Assembly: GCA_028869595.1 (NCBI GenBank)
Contig: JAGWRU010000097.1
Coordinates: 1-33,639 of the forward strand
DNA from: Rhodospirillales bacterium
Lineage (GTDB): Bacteria; Pseudomonadota; Alphaproteobacteria; Acetobacterales; Acetobacteraceae
Direction of reading: 5' to 3'
DNA: 33,639 nucleotides
In this document: piece after piece, positions 24,818-32,068 of the stretch
Numbering within the stretch: the first letter of the stretch is position 1
Layout of the letters: the number at the start of each line of letters is the position of its first letter
Notes under the pieces: generated by a model
Databases searched by the model: none
What the model saw: the letters and a program-made list of their open reading frames with translations, nothing else
Told to the model about the DNA's origin: nothing
Translations under genes and position numbers: made by a program

Positions 24818-25717
24818 TCATGGCGTGGACCTGCCGGCGGCGGGGACGGGCGCAGCAGGGACGGGCACGGCGGGGATCGGCGCGGCCGCCAGCGCGTAAT
24901 AGCCGGCCCCGACCTCGCGCGCAGCGCTGCGCAGCCGGTAATCCAGCGCCGCGTAGGTCACCGCCGAAAGCAGCAGGCAGACCACCGCCACCGACCAGAT
25001 CGGCACGTAATGGATCAGCCTTCCCCCCGCCTGGCGCGTCGGCGCATCGGCGGCGATCGCCGGCAAACGCGGTTTGTCGCCGAAGCGCGGCCGCAGCGCA
25101 TCGAAGATCTGCTCACGCAGCGCATCGACTTTGGCGGTGCCGTCGCGCTCGCGGCGAAACCGGCCCTGAAATCCCAGCACCAGCACCCAGTGGCAGAGTT
25201 CCAGCAGATCGCCATAGCGCTGCGGCTCGGCCAAAGCGCGTTCGGCTAGGATGAAGACCTTCTCGCCGCCCCAGGTCTCGTTATGCAGCAAGCTGAGCAG
25301 CGAGCCATGCGTCCAGAGATTGGCGGTGGCGGGATCGGCCAGCACCGCCGCCTCGTCGATCGCCGTGCACAACGTATAGGTGGTGGCCGCGATCAGCCGC
25401 GCTTCCACCGCATCGGCCTGGGCATTGCGTTCGAACTGGCGCAGCAGCGCGACGGTTTCGGCCTTCAACCGCCCGGCATCGACGATCCCTGCCCCGGCCG
25501 CCAGCCGCATCAGCACGGCCAGTACCGGCCAGGCCAGCCGCACCAATTGCCCCGATCCGGCCGGCGCGGGCGGCGGCGCCAGTGCTGCGGCGCGCGGCGC
25601 CGATGCCGGCGGCAGACGGCGCGTGCCCTCATTCGCACCCGCCGGCATCGGCGCGTCATCGAACAGCGGCAGGATCGGCGGCGACGGGTCGGGCGGGGGA
25701 GCGGCCATCTCAACCAT
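24818..25717 (-). CDS. tssL: T6SS membrane-complex protein TssL (DotU family)
   Basis: The 299-residue product has the DotU cytoplasmic domain: CTAIDEAAVLADPA, LLSLLHNETWGGEKVF and VLVLGFQGRFRRERDG are hallmark stretches. One C-terminal membrane helix follows (about 237-257, YVPIWSVAVVCLLLSAVTYA). The N-terminus (1-55) is Pro/Ala-rich. Only a short Pro/Ala-rich tail follows the membrane helix, so there is no peptidoglycan-binding OmpA domain. It anchors the baseplate via TssK and binds TssM. The start lies 6 bp from the tssK stop. An internal ATG (MAAPPP) three codons on is an alternative. Confidence 0.95.
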   Translation of the reverse strand: MVEMAAPPPDPSPPILPLFDDAPMPAGANEGTRRLPPASAPRAAALAPPPAPAGSGQLVRLAWPVLAVLMRLAAGAGIVDAGRLKAETVALLRQFERNAQADAVEARLIAATTYTLCTAIDEAAVLADPATANLWTHGSLLSLLHNETWGGEKVFILAERALAEPQRYGDLLELCHWVLVLGFQGRFRRERDGTAKVDALREQIFDALRPRFGDKPRLPAIAADAPTRQAGGRLIHYVPIWSVAVVCLLLSAVTYAALDYRLRSAAREVGAGYYALAAAPIPAVPVPAAPVPAAGRSTP

Positions 25718-25723
25718 GCCTGC

Positions 25724-27046
25724 TCAGTTTTGCCGGATCGCCCAGAATTCCAGCACCAGCCCTGGAATTTCCGCGCCGATATGCAACACGAAAGCCGGGG
25801 AATTCTCCATCTGGCGCCAGATCTCGGCGCTGCGGTCGAGCTCGAAATAGACCGTGCCGGCGCGATAGGGAATGTCGCGCGGAGCGACCGGCATCGGGCG
25901 CAGCGGAATGCCGGGCAATTGCAGCCCGACCAGATCGCGGATCGCCTCCGCCGGTCCCAGCTTGGCCTGCGCCGGCAACATGCCGCGGATGCGCTCGGGA
26001 TCGGCCGCGGCGCCCACCGCCAGCACGAAGATCGCCCCGCGCAGCAACAAGCGGTCGCTGACCGGCGAGACCCAGATGCCCTGGCCGCGCGCCTGCAGCG
26101 GCAGGGAGATCGCGCTTTCCACCGAAAGCTGGGCCAGCGCCTCGCGGATCGCCGCCACCAGCGCGCCGAGGCAGGCGCCCGGATCGGCGTGGTCCCACGC
26201 CGCCAGCGCGCGCGGCCGGCGATGCAGGCGCGAGAAGGTCGCCAGCGCACCGGCCAGACGCAGGGCCTCGCGGTAGAGATCATGCGGCGGCGATTCCGGC
26301 GCCGTGCCGAAAGCCGTGAACAGCGGCTGGCTGGCATTCATCAACTGCAGCAGCGCGAAATCCACCATGCCGGCAAGGCCCGTCCCGGCCCGGGCGGGAT
26401 CGACGCGCGCGGCCAGCGCATCGGCGCGCCCGGCCAGCATGCCCTCGATCTCGCGGGCGAAGGCGGCCAGACGCGGATGCGCGCCCAGCCGCAGCGCGGG
26501 CGGCACGAAGGCGGCGTCCAGCACCACCTCTCCGGCCGGGGTCACGCGGGCGATGCGAGCGATCGGCAAAGTCACCCATTCCGCCTCGTCGCCGCCTTCC
26601 AGCACCAGACGCAGGCTGGGCTGGCCGATCGTGACCGAGGCCGGCTGGCCGGCGCCGGTGGAATTGCCGACGGATTGCTCGACTGCCTGAAACCGCGCCG
26701 TCGGCGTGCCGATTTCCGCGCGATCCTGCGCGCGCACCGGCACCGCCAGCTTGACCAGCGCATCGACCGTGCCGGGAGGCACCGCCAGCGGCGGCGGCGC
26801 GGCCTCGCGACCCGGCAGATCGAGCACCAGCCCATCCGGCAGAATGGCGCTGCATTGCGCGATCGCGACCCGCCCGAGCGCCAGCAGCGAGGCATCGAGG
26901 CTGAGCGACCAGACGCCCCAGCCATACGGGCCGGCACCGCGCAGCCGATCCTCGATCAGCGCTTCCAGCCAGCGCTGCTGCTGCTGCAGATGCTGCGGGC
27001 GGACCAGCTGTCCCTCGAACCAGAGCGGCTTGCTGCGAAGCGACAT
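25724..27046 (-). CDS. tssK: T6SS baseplate-to-membrane connector TssK
   Basis: TssK links the TssFGE wedges to TssL and TssM. The 440-residue product has the family opening (KPLWFEGQLVRPQHLQQQQR and YGWGVWSLSLD). It also has LPDGLVLDLP, HPRLAAFAREIEG and the C-terminal FELDRSAEIWRQMENSPAFV followed by LEFWAIR. Length and motif order are normal. It is 9 bp after tssJ and 6 bp before tssL, in the order J-K-L common in T6SS loci. Confidence 0.95.
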   Translation of the reverse strand: MSLRSKPLWFEGQLVRPQHLQQQQRWLEALIEDRLRGAGPYGWGVWSLSLDASLLALGRVAIAQCSAILPDGLVLDLPGREAAPPPLAVPPGTVDALVKLAVPVRAQDRAEIGTPTARFQAVEQSVGNSTGAGQPASVTIGQPSLRLVLEGGDEAEWVTLPIARIARVTPAGEVVLDAAFVPPALRLGAHPRLAAFAREIEGMLAGRADALAARVDPARAGTGLAGMVDFALLQLMNASQPLFTAFGTAPESPPHDLYREALRLAGALATFSRLHRRPRALAAWDHADPGACLGALVAAIREALAQLSVESAISLPLQARGQGIWVSPVSDRLLLRGAIFVLAVGAAADPERIRGMLPAQAKLGPAEAIRDLVGLQLPGIPLRPMPVAPRDIPYRAGTVYFELDRSAEIWRQMENSPAFVLHIGAEIPGLVLEFWAIRQN

Positions 27047-27055
27047 GGGGCGCCT

Positions 27056-27595
27056 TCAGAACAGGCCGAGGAAGCCGGAGGATGGCTTCCTGCCGATGGT
27101 GACGAGATTCGGCCCCAGCGTGATCAGCACCGGATTGGTATCGCCCGGCCGCACCGCCATCACCGCCCGCCAGGCATCGCCCTGCAGCGCGCGAAAGCCG
27201 GCGATCACGCCGAGAAACTTCGTTCCGGATTCGGCATCGCGCTTGAAGGTGACGGTCTTGCCCGGCAGCATTTCGATTTCCTTGCGCCCCAGCATATCGG
27301 CGGCCAGCGTCGCTGTGTCGTTGTAGAAAAGATCGTTGAACGTCGCATTGTCGAACGTATCACGCGACTTCAGATCATAAAGCCGGACCACGGTCGGCGA
27401 TGCCTGCTTGTCTGCATTCGGATTGAGCGAGGGGCTGGCGCTGAGCGTGACGGCAAGCGTGGTGGGCGACGGTCCGCCGCAGGCGGCAAGCACCATCACC
27501 CCGGCCAGCGCCGGCCCGCCTAGCAGCGCGCGCCGCGACAGCCACGCCGTGCGGGAAACCGGCGCATGGCCGGAAAGCGACGATGGCAGGCGCAT
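27056..27595 (-). CDS. tssJ: T6SS outer-membrane lipoprotein TssJ
   Basis: The 179-residue product has a lipobox VLAAC-G, giving lipidated Cys39 after cleavage. The mature part has TssJ-like text: SLNPNADKQASPTVVRLYDL, FNDATFNDLF-like text followed by YNDTATLAADML, and LGVIAGFRAL. TssJ anchors the TssLM complex in the outer membrane. The signal region is long and contains SRRALLGG (Arg21-Arg22), which fits a twin-arginine signal unlike most TssJ proteins. ATG 27595 is preceded by a good GAGGAAGAGG site, and the start lies 8 bp from the tagH stop. Confidence 0.9.
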   Translation of the reverse strand: MRLPSSLSGHAPVSRTAWLSRRALLGGPALAGVMVLAACGGPSPTTLAVTLSASPSLNPNADKQASPTVVRLYDLKSRDTFDNATFNDLFYNDTATLAADMLGRKEIEMLPGKTVTFKRDAESGTKFLGVIAGFRALQGDAWRAVMAVRPGDTNPVLITLGPNLVTIGRKPSSGFLGLF

Positions 27596-27603
27596 CCTCT
27601 TCC

Positions 27604-29067
27604 TCAACGCTCCGTCCCGCCGGCCCGAGGAGCCGCCAGCGGCGCCGCAGCGGCAGCGTGGCGGATGCGCTCCTCCTTCTCCTTGTGAAAGCGCAGCTCG
27701 GCCAGCGCGGCCAGATCCTCCTGCATCAGGCTGAAGATGCGCCACAGCTCGGCGCGGCGCGCGCGCGGGCGCCGCGTGGTGACGGCGCCGCCGATCCGTG
27801 CCTCGATCGCGGCAGGCGATAGGCTTTGGGCCATGGACTGCACGCTTTCGCGGGTTGCCGCGCGCACCCGCCCCTCCTGCGCGGCGAGCAGGGCAAACAA
27901 ATCGCGTGCCGCATCGTCGAGGCCCGGCGCATCCGGCTGGCGCGCTTCCAGATGACGACGCAGACCGCCATGCCCGGCAGCGAACGGATTGGCCGCGGCG
28001 CCGGTTTCCGGCGGCAGCGCGCGCGCCATGCCGGCAAGCCCGTCCGCCGCTTCGCGCAACGCCGCACCGAGTTCGGCCATCACCTCCACCAGATCTTCCT
28101 GGCGCAGCGTGCGCGGAATGATGCCGAGGCCGCACCAGAAGGCGGCCAGCGCCGTGGTGGCGGGATCGCGCGCCGGTGCCGGCGGACGCAGCACCGGCGC
28201 GGCATCCACCACTTCAGCGGCGAAATTATCGAGCATCAGCGCACCGGCCGGCGATGCGCCAGAGGATGGTGCGCCAGAGGATGATGCGCCAGAGGGTCGT
28301 GCACTGGATGGCGGCGCGGCGGGTGGTGGCGGGGCAGAGCCCGTAGCGTCAGAATTCGGCGCGCCAGAATTCGGCACGTCAGAATTCGGCGCGATCGCAG
28401 GCAGCGGCGCAAAAGCCTGGTTGGCGGGCGATGCATGGTCTTCGACCGGCGGGGCGGCGCCGGCCGGCTGGCCGGCACTGCCGGCATCGGCGACCGGACC
28501 GAATTCGGCGAGCAGCGCATCGAACGGATCGCCACCCGCCGGCGCGGTGGCAAACACCGGCAGCGACCCTGCCTGCGACGATGCCGCCCCCGCCCGCCCC
28601 GGCAGGACACTCGCGTCCGAAGCGCCCACATTCAGATCGGAAGCGTCGAACCCGCCGATCCCCAGCCCGTCCAGCGGCGAGGCGGGCGCGGCGAAGCCGG
28701 GATCGCCGCCTGTGCGATCGGGCAGCGTCGCTTCGAACATGCCCATGCGAAAGCGCGCGCCGGGCGCCAGCATGCGCGTCTCCCCCTTGCCCAGCCGCGT
28801 CTCCGCGCCGCTGCCGGGGGCGAGCAGGATGGTGCCGTTGGTGCTCTGATCGGTCAGCCAGATCTGCCCGTCGGCGATGTGCAGCCGGGCGTGATAGAGC
28901 GAGACGTAGCGATCCCGATCCTCCAGCACGATGGCGCAATCCGCCGCCCGGCCGATCCAGGCGCCGCGCGCGCCGATCGTCGCGAAATCGAGCGTGAAGC
29001 GGCGCGGCTCTGCCCAGCGCGGCCCGGCGATCGCCACCGCCAGGGATGTGTCGGATGCCGCGTTCAA
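27604..29067 (-). CDS. tagH: T6SS-associated FHA-domain protein TagH
   Basis: An N-terminal FHA domain (about 20-115) shows IGRAADCAIVLEDRDRYVSL with HARLHI and DQSTNGTILL, the phosphothreonine-binding features. A long low-complexity linker (about 130-300) contains perfect 15-bp repeats. A C-terminal TagH-type helical domain (about 305-470) shows LAAFWCGLGIIPRTL and RRAELWRIFSLMQEDLAALA. The start is TTG 29067, with GGGAAGAG 8 bp upstream. In other systems FHA partners are phosphorylated by the T6SS kinase to license assembly; a kinase lies further down this unit. It is the first gene of the large minus-strand unit, under a sigma-54-like promoter. Confidence 0.88.
   Translation of the reverse strand: MNAASDTSLAVAIAGPRWAEPRRFTLDFATIGARGAWIGRAADCAIVLEDRDRYVSLYHARLHIADGQIWLTDQSTNGTILLAPGSGAETRLGKGETRMLAPGARFRMGMFEATLPDRTGGDPGFAAPASPLDGLGIGGFDASDLNVGASDASVLPGRAGAASSQAGSLPVFATAPAGGDPFDALLAEFGPVADAGSAGQPAGAAPPVEDHASPANQAFAPLPAIAPNSDVPNSGAPNSDATGSAPPPPAAPPSSARPSGASSSGAPSSGASPAGALMLDNFAAEVVDAAPVLRPPAPARDPATTALAAFWCGLGIIPRTLRQEDLVEVMAELGAALREAADGLAGMARALPPETGAAANPFAAGHGGLRRHLEARQPDAPGLDDAARDLFALLAAQEGRVRAATRESVQSMAQSLSPAAIEARIGGAVTTRRPRARRAELWRIFSLMQEDLAALAELRFHKEKEERIRHAAAAAPLAAPRAGGTER
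28256..28300 (-). repeat. 15-bp tandem repeat, three units, in the tagH linker
   Basis: GCGCCAGAGGATGGT, GCGCCAGAGGATGAT and GCGCCAGAGGGTCGT follow one another on the plus strand. They encode Ser/Gly/Ala/Pro pentapeptide units (such as SSGAP) of the TagH linker. Copy number should vary by slippage without changing frame. Confidence 0.75.
28348..28392 (-). repeat. Second 15-bp tandem repeat, three units, in the tagH linker
   Basis: GTCAGAATTCGGCGC, GCCAGAATTCGGCAC and GTCAGAATTCGGCGC on the plus strand encode NS-D/G-containing pentapeptides. The unit length equals that of the neighbouring repeat but the sequence differs, so the two arrays expanded separately. Confidence 0.75.
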
Positions 29068-29075
29068 GGCGTGCG

Positions 29076-29083
29076 CTCTTCCC
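29076..29083 (-). promoter_or_regulatory. Ribosome binding site supporting the TTG start of tagH
   Basis: On the minus strand GGGAAGAG lies 8 nt before TTG 29067. No in-frame ATG is close, and the FHA domain begins within 20 residues. This site decides the start. Confidence 0.55.
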
Positions 29084-29112
29084 TGTTTGCGGCCCGGCGC
29101 CTGTCACGCGCA

Positions 29113-29128
29113 CGCACCGCCCGTGCCG
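29113..29128 (-). promoter_or_regulatory. Sigma-54 (-24/-12) promoter of the tagH-tssJKLM-A-B-C-activator unit
   Basis: On the minus strand CGGCACGGGCGGTGCG has the full GGCACG -24 core and GC 10 bp further on. The -12 region reads GGTGC instead of TTGC. Transcription would start near 29102, giving a leader of about 35 nt to the TTG start of tagH. It is the only promoter-like element seen in this gap. Together with the hcp site it places both large units under the activator encoded at the end of this one. Confidence 0.55.
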
Positions 29129-29236
29129 CCACGCTGCGCGGCGGCCATCCCATCGCCGCCATGATACCGGTTTTCATTTCGAACACTAGCCTTTGTCGGA
29201 CGCGGCCAGGCCGCCAGAGGCGAATAAACGGACGCG

Positions 29237-29286
29237 CAAACAAAGAGCTAGCCCTGCCTGACGCCGCCATCGGCGCCAGGCAGGGC
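29237..29286 (-). terminator. Rho-independent terminator of the epimerase gene
   Basis: A stem of GCCCTGCCTG with CAGGCAGGGC, extended by an inner CGCCG/CGGCG helix across one mismatch, closes on a CCAT loop (29251-29286). Read on the minus strand it is followed by CTCTTTGTTTG. It lies 49 bp after the epimerase stop and isolates the T6SS unit from upstream transcription. Confidence 0.7.
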
Positions 29287-29335
29287 GAAGCCCCGGATGC
29301 CGCGCGATCGCGGCGCGGCGCGCGAAGACGCCGCC

Positions 29336-30232
29336 TCAGGCGGGGAAATATCCCGCGCCCGCCATGTCCGACAGCAGGCCCGGCCCGGTCGGCGTCCAGC
29401 CCAGCGCGGCGCGGGTCTGCGCGCTCGATGCCGGCCCGTCGATCGCGACGAACGGGGCGATCCAGCCGAAATGCGCCACCGCCTCCGCCGCCGTCAGGCC
29501 GCGCTGCGGCAGACCGAGATGGCTGGCGATCCGCTCGGCAATGGCGCGGAAAGGAACCCCCTCCTCGGCGACGCCGTGATAGCGCGCGCCGGCTTCGCCG
29601 CGTTCCAGCGCCAGGCGATAAAGCCGCGCCGCATCCGCGCGATGCACGCCCGGCCAGCGATTCATGCCGTCGCCGATGAAGGCGGCAACGCCCTTCTCGC
29701 GCGCCAGCGCGATCAGATGCGGCACGAAGCCATGATCGCCCGCGCCATGCACCGATGGCGGCAGGCGCAGGACCATCGCCCGCACACCCTGCCCGGCAAG
29801 CGCGGCCACCGCATGCTCCGAAGCGATGCGCGGGATCACGCCGGGACCGGACGGACCGGCATCGGATTCCAGCACCAGCCTTCCGGGCCCGACCAGCAAC
29901 GTGCCGGAGGTGACGATCAGCGGCCGGCCAGTGCCGGCCAGCACCGCCCCCATCGCCAGGATGGCGGCACGATCGATGGCGCAATTCTCCTCGAAGCGGG
30001 AGAAATCATGGATGAAGCCGGCATGGATCACCCCCTCGGCGTCGGCCGCGCCGGCCGCGAGGCGCGCCGGCTCCTCCAGACTGCCGCGATGCACCTCCGC
30101 CCCGGCGGCGCGAAGCGTGGCGGCGGCCGCCTCCGAGCGGGCAAGCCCCAGCACCTGATGGCCGGCGCCGCGCAATTCAGCAACAATGGCAGTGCCGACG
30201 AAGCCCGTGGCACCGGTGACGAAAACGCGCAT
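29336..30232 (-). CDS. NAD(P)-dependent epimerase/dehydratase-type (extended/atypical SDR) oxidoreductase
   Basis: The 298-residue protein has a Rossmann nucleotide-binding loop at the start (VFVTGATGFVGTAIVAEL). Further motifs typical of atypical extended SDRs are GVIHAGFIHDFSRF, LIVTSGTLLVGPG, VLRLPPSVHGAGDHGFVPHL and FIGDGMNRWPGVHRADAARL. No YxxxK motif is obvious at the usual place, which is common in this subgroup. The substrate is unknown. ATG 30232 has a strong GGAGGT ribosome site. It is divergent from the MmyB-type regulator with 76 bp between them, a common pairing that suggests the regulator controls it. Confidence 0.85.
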   Translation of the reverse strand: MRVFVTGATGFVGTAIVAELRGAGHQVLGLARSEAAAATLRAAGAEVHRGSLEEPARLAAGAADAEGVIHAGFIHDFSRFEENCAIDRAAILAMGAVLAGTGRPLIVTSGTLLVGPGRLVLESDAGPSGPGVIPRIASEHAVAALAGQGVRAMVLRLPPSVHGAGDHGFVPHLIALAREKGVAAFIGDGMNRWPGVHRADAARLYRLALERGEAGARYHGVAEEGVPFRAIAERIASHLGLPQRGLTAAEAVAHFGWIAPFVAIDGPASSAQTRAALGWTPTGPGLLSDMAGAGYFPA

Positions 30233-30308
30233 CCTGCGACCTCCTGTTTCTGGATACGGCGGATCTGGCGTTTCCGGGCGCGGCGAAAATGCGTGACAAT
30301 ATACGGGT
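30233..30308. promoter_or_regulatory. Divergent promoter region of the epimerase and the MmyB-type regulator
   Basis: The 76-bp gap must hold both promoters. On the plus strand an AT-rich TGACAATATACGG just before 30309 could serve as a -10 region. If so, the regulator transcript starts near 30309 and ATG 30330, preceded by GACAGG, could be the true start. The gap is a likely binding site for the HTH regulator itself. Confidence 0.4.
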
Positions 30309-31175
30309 ATGGAAACTGACAGGCTGCGCATGCAGGAACCACGCGAAACCCGGCTTGCCCAATATCTCCGCGACCGGCGCGCCCGGCTCGACCCGACGGC
30401 ACTGGGGTTTGCCGCCACCCGCCGCCGCACCCCCGGGCTGCGGCGGGAGGAAGTGGCCCAGCGCGCCCATATCAGCGCCACCTGGTACACCTGGCTGGAG
30501 CAAGGGCGCGGCGGTGCGCCTTCGGCCGATGTGCTGGACCGTCTGGCCCGCGCCCTGCTGCTGAACGAGGTGGAGCGGGAGCATCTCTTTCTGCTCGGCC
30601 AGGGACGCCCCCCCGCCACGCGCTATCGCCCGAGCGCCGGCATCACGCCACGCCTGCAGCATATTCTGGATGCGCTGGAATGCAGCCCCGCGCTGGTGCG
30701 CAACGCTAGCTGGGACGTGCTGGCCTGGAATCAGGCCGCGCGTGCCGTGCTGACCGATTACGAAGCCCTGCCACCGAGCCAGCGCAACGTGCTGCGCCTG
30801 ATCTTCTGCGATCCCGCCGTGCGCGCCGCGCAGGCGAATTGGGAGCATGTCGCGCGCTTCGTGCTGGCTGCGTTCCGCGCCGACGCCACCCGCGCCGGCG
30901 TCGATACCGCCCCGATCGTCGCGGAACTGTCGCGCCGCAGCCCGGAATTCGCGGCGATGTGGGAGGAGAAGGCCGTGCGCGACTATGGCGAGGGCATCAA
31001 GGAACTGCACCATCCCGTGGCCGGGCCGATCGCCTTCGAATATTCCGCCTTCAGCATCGAGGGCAATCGCGATCTGGGGCTGGTGATCTACCATCCGGCA
31101 AGCCCGGCGGATGCCGCGCTGATCCGCAGGCTGATCGCCGCCCTGCCCGCCCCGCAACGAAGAGAGCCGACATGA
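30309..31175 (+). CDS. MmyB-type helix-turn-helix transcriptional regulator
   Basis: The 288-residue protein has an N-terminal XRE-type HTH with the hallmark text RRRTPGLRREEVAQRAHIS followed by WYTWLEQGRG. It continues with VLDRLARALLLNEVEREHLF. The C-terminal PAS-like MmyB ligand-binding domain (about 110-285) includes SWDVLAWNQAA, VLRLIFCDPAVR and LHHPVAGPIAFEYSAFSI. In characterised relatives this domain binds a fatty-acid-like ligand, and the genes often control an adjacent SDR. ATG 30309 gives the longest form; ATG 30330 is equally plausible. The stop overlaps the next gene in an ATGA, so regulator and SDR are coupled. Confidence 0.9.
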   Translation: METDRLRMQEPRETRLAQYLRDRRARLDPTALGFAATRRRTPGLRREEVAQRAHISATWYTWLEQGRGGAPSADVLDRLARALLLNEVEREHLFLLGQGRPPATRYRPSAGITPRLQHILDALECSPALVRNASWDVLAWNQAARAVLTDYEALPPSQRNVLRLIFCDPAVRAAQANWEHVARFVLAAFRADATRAGVDTAPIVAELSRRSPEFAAMWEEKAVRDYGEGIKELHHPVAGPIAFEYSAFSIEGNRDLGLVIYHPASPADAALIRRLIAALPAPQRREPT

Positions 31176-31945
31176 CGGACGACACGCTCGACGGACCGGC
31201 TGGCGGGCTGGTGGTGGTGACCGGCGCGGGACGGGGCATCGGCGCGGCGATCGCCGCCCGCATCGCACGCTGCGGCCATCCGGTGCTGATCAACTACGCC
31301 GCCGATCGGGCGGCCGCAGACACGCTCGCCGCGCGGATCGGCACGGCGGGCGGACGCGCCATGCTCTGCCAGGCCGATATCGGCAGCGAGGCCGGGGTGC
31401 TGTCCCTGTTCGCCGCCGCCGATGCCAGCGGGCTGAAACTGGCCGGGCTGGTCAATAATGCCGGCGTCTCGGGCGGTTTCGCGCGGCTTGACGCACTATC
31501 GGCCGAAGCCCTGCATCGCGTGCTGGCGGTGAATGTCGCCGGCGCCATGCTGTGCGCGCGCGAGGCGGTGCGGCGCATGTCGAGCGCCCATGGCGGCGGC
31601 GGCGGGAGCATCGTCAATCTCTCCTCCATCGCCGCCCGGCTGGGCAGTGCCGGGGAATGGATCCACTACGCCGCCAGCAAGGGCGCGATCGACACGCTGA
31701 CGATCGGGCTGGCGCGGGAAGTGGCGCGCGAGGGGATCCGCGTCAACGCCGTGGCGCCCGGTCTGGTGGAGACCGAATTTCATGCCGCGGCCGGCGCACC
31801 GGACCGCTCGGCCCGCATGGCACCCTCCATCCCGATGGCCCGCGCCGGCACGCCGGAGGAGGTGGCCGAGGCGGTGGTATGGCTGATGTCACGCGCGGCG
31901 AGCTATGTCACCGGCGCCATTCTGCCGGTGGGTGGCGGGCGCTAG
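31172..31945 (+). CDS. Classical short-chain dehydrogenase/reductase (SDR)
   Basis: The 257-residue classical SDR has the cofactor loop VVTGAGRGIGAAIA, the NNAG motif (LVNNAGVSGG), the catalytic Ser in NLSSIAARLG and the YxxxK pair in YAASKGAID. It also has VRVNAVAPG-type text and a C-terminal SYVTGAILPVGGG. All catalytic residues are intact, so it should be an active NAD(P)(H)-dependent oxidoreductase resembling FabG-like enzymes. The substrate is unknown. ATG 31172 overlaps the regulator stop by 4 bp. Confidence 0.93.
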   Translation: MTDDTLDGPAGGLVVVTGAGRGIGAAIAARIARCGHPVLINYAADRAAADTLAARIGTAGGRAMLCQADIGSEAGVLSLFAAADASGLKLAGLVNNAGVSGGFARLDALSAEALHRVLAVNVAGAMLCAREAVRRMSSAHGGGGGSIVNLSSIAARLGSAGEWIHYAASKGAIDTLTIGLAREVAREGIRVNAVAPGLVETEFHAAAGAPDRSARMAPSIPMARAGTPEEVAEAVVWLMSRAASYVTGAILPVGGGR

Positions 31946-31990
31946 AGAGTGATCGTTGAAGGCGGAATCGCCGGAAACGTGAATCACCCG

Positions 31991-32046
31991 ATCAAACAAA
32001 GAATGAGATCATGATCGGTGAACGAGGGTGAACCGATCATGATCTC
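31991..32046 (-). terminator. Terminator hairpin after ilvD, with GATCATGATC arms
   Basis: A perfect 15-bp inverted repeat (GAGATCATGATCGGT) with a 12-base loop occupies 32005-32046 between two convergent genes. On the minus strand it is followed by ATTCTTTGTTTGAT, a T-rich tail like that of the other terminator in this window. It therefore fits a terminator for ilvD. Each arm also contains the self-palindrome GATCATGATC, unusual for a terminator, so a protein-binding role is possible. Confidence 0.6.
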
Positions 32047-32068
32047 GCTGGCGCCCGCCCCGGCCGAC

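Noticed and set aside
28256-28392. Possible CRISPR-like array
   Set aside because: Units are contiguous 15-mers in coding frame without spacers; these are coding tandem repeats.
29064-29177. Small open frame (MKTGIMAAMG...) just upstream of tagH
   Set aside because: It has no ribosome site, is arginine-rich, overlaps the sigma-54-like promoter and would have to be transcribed from further upstream.
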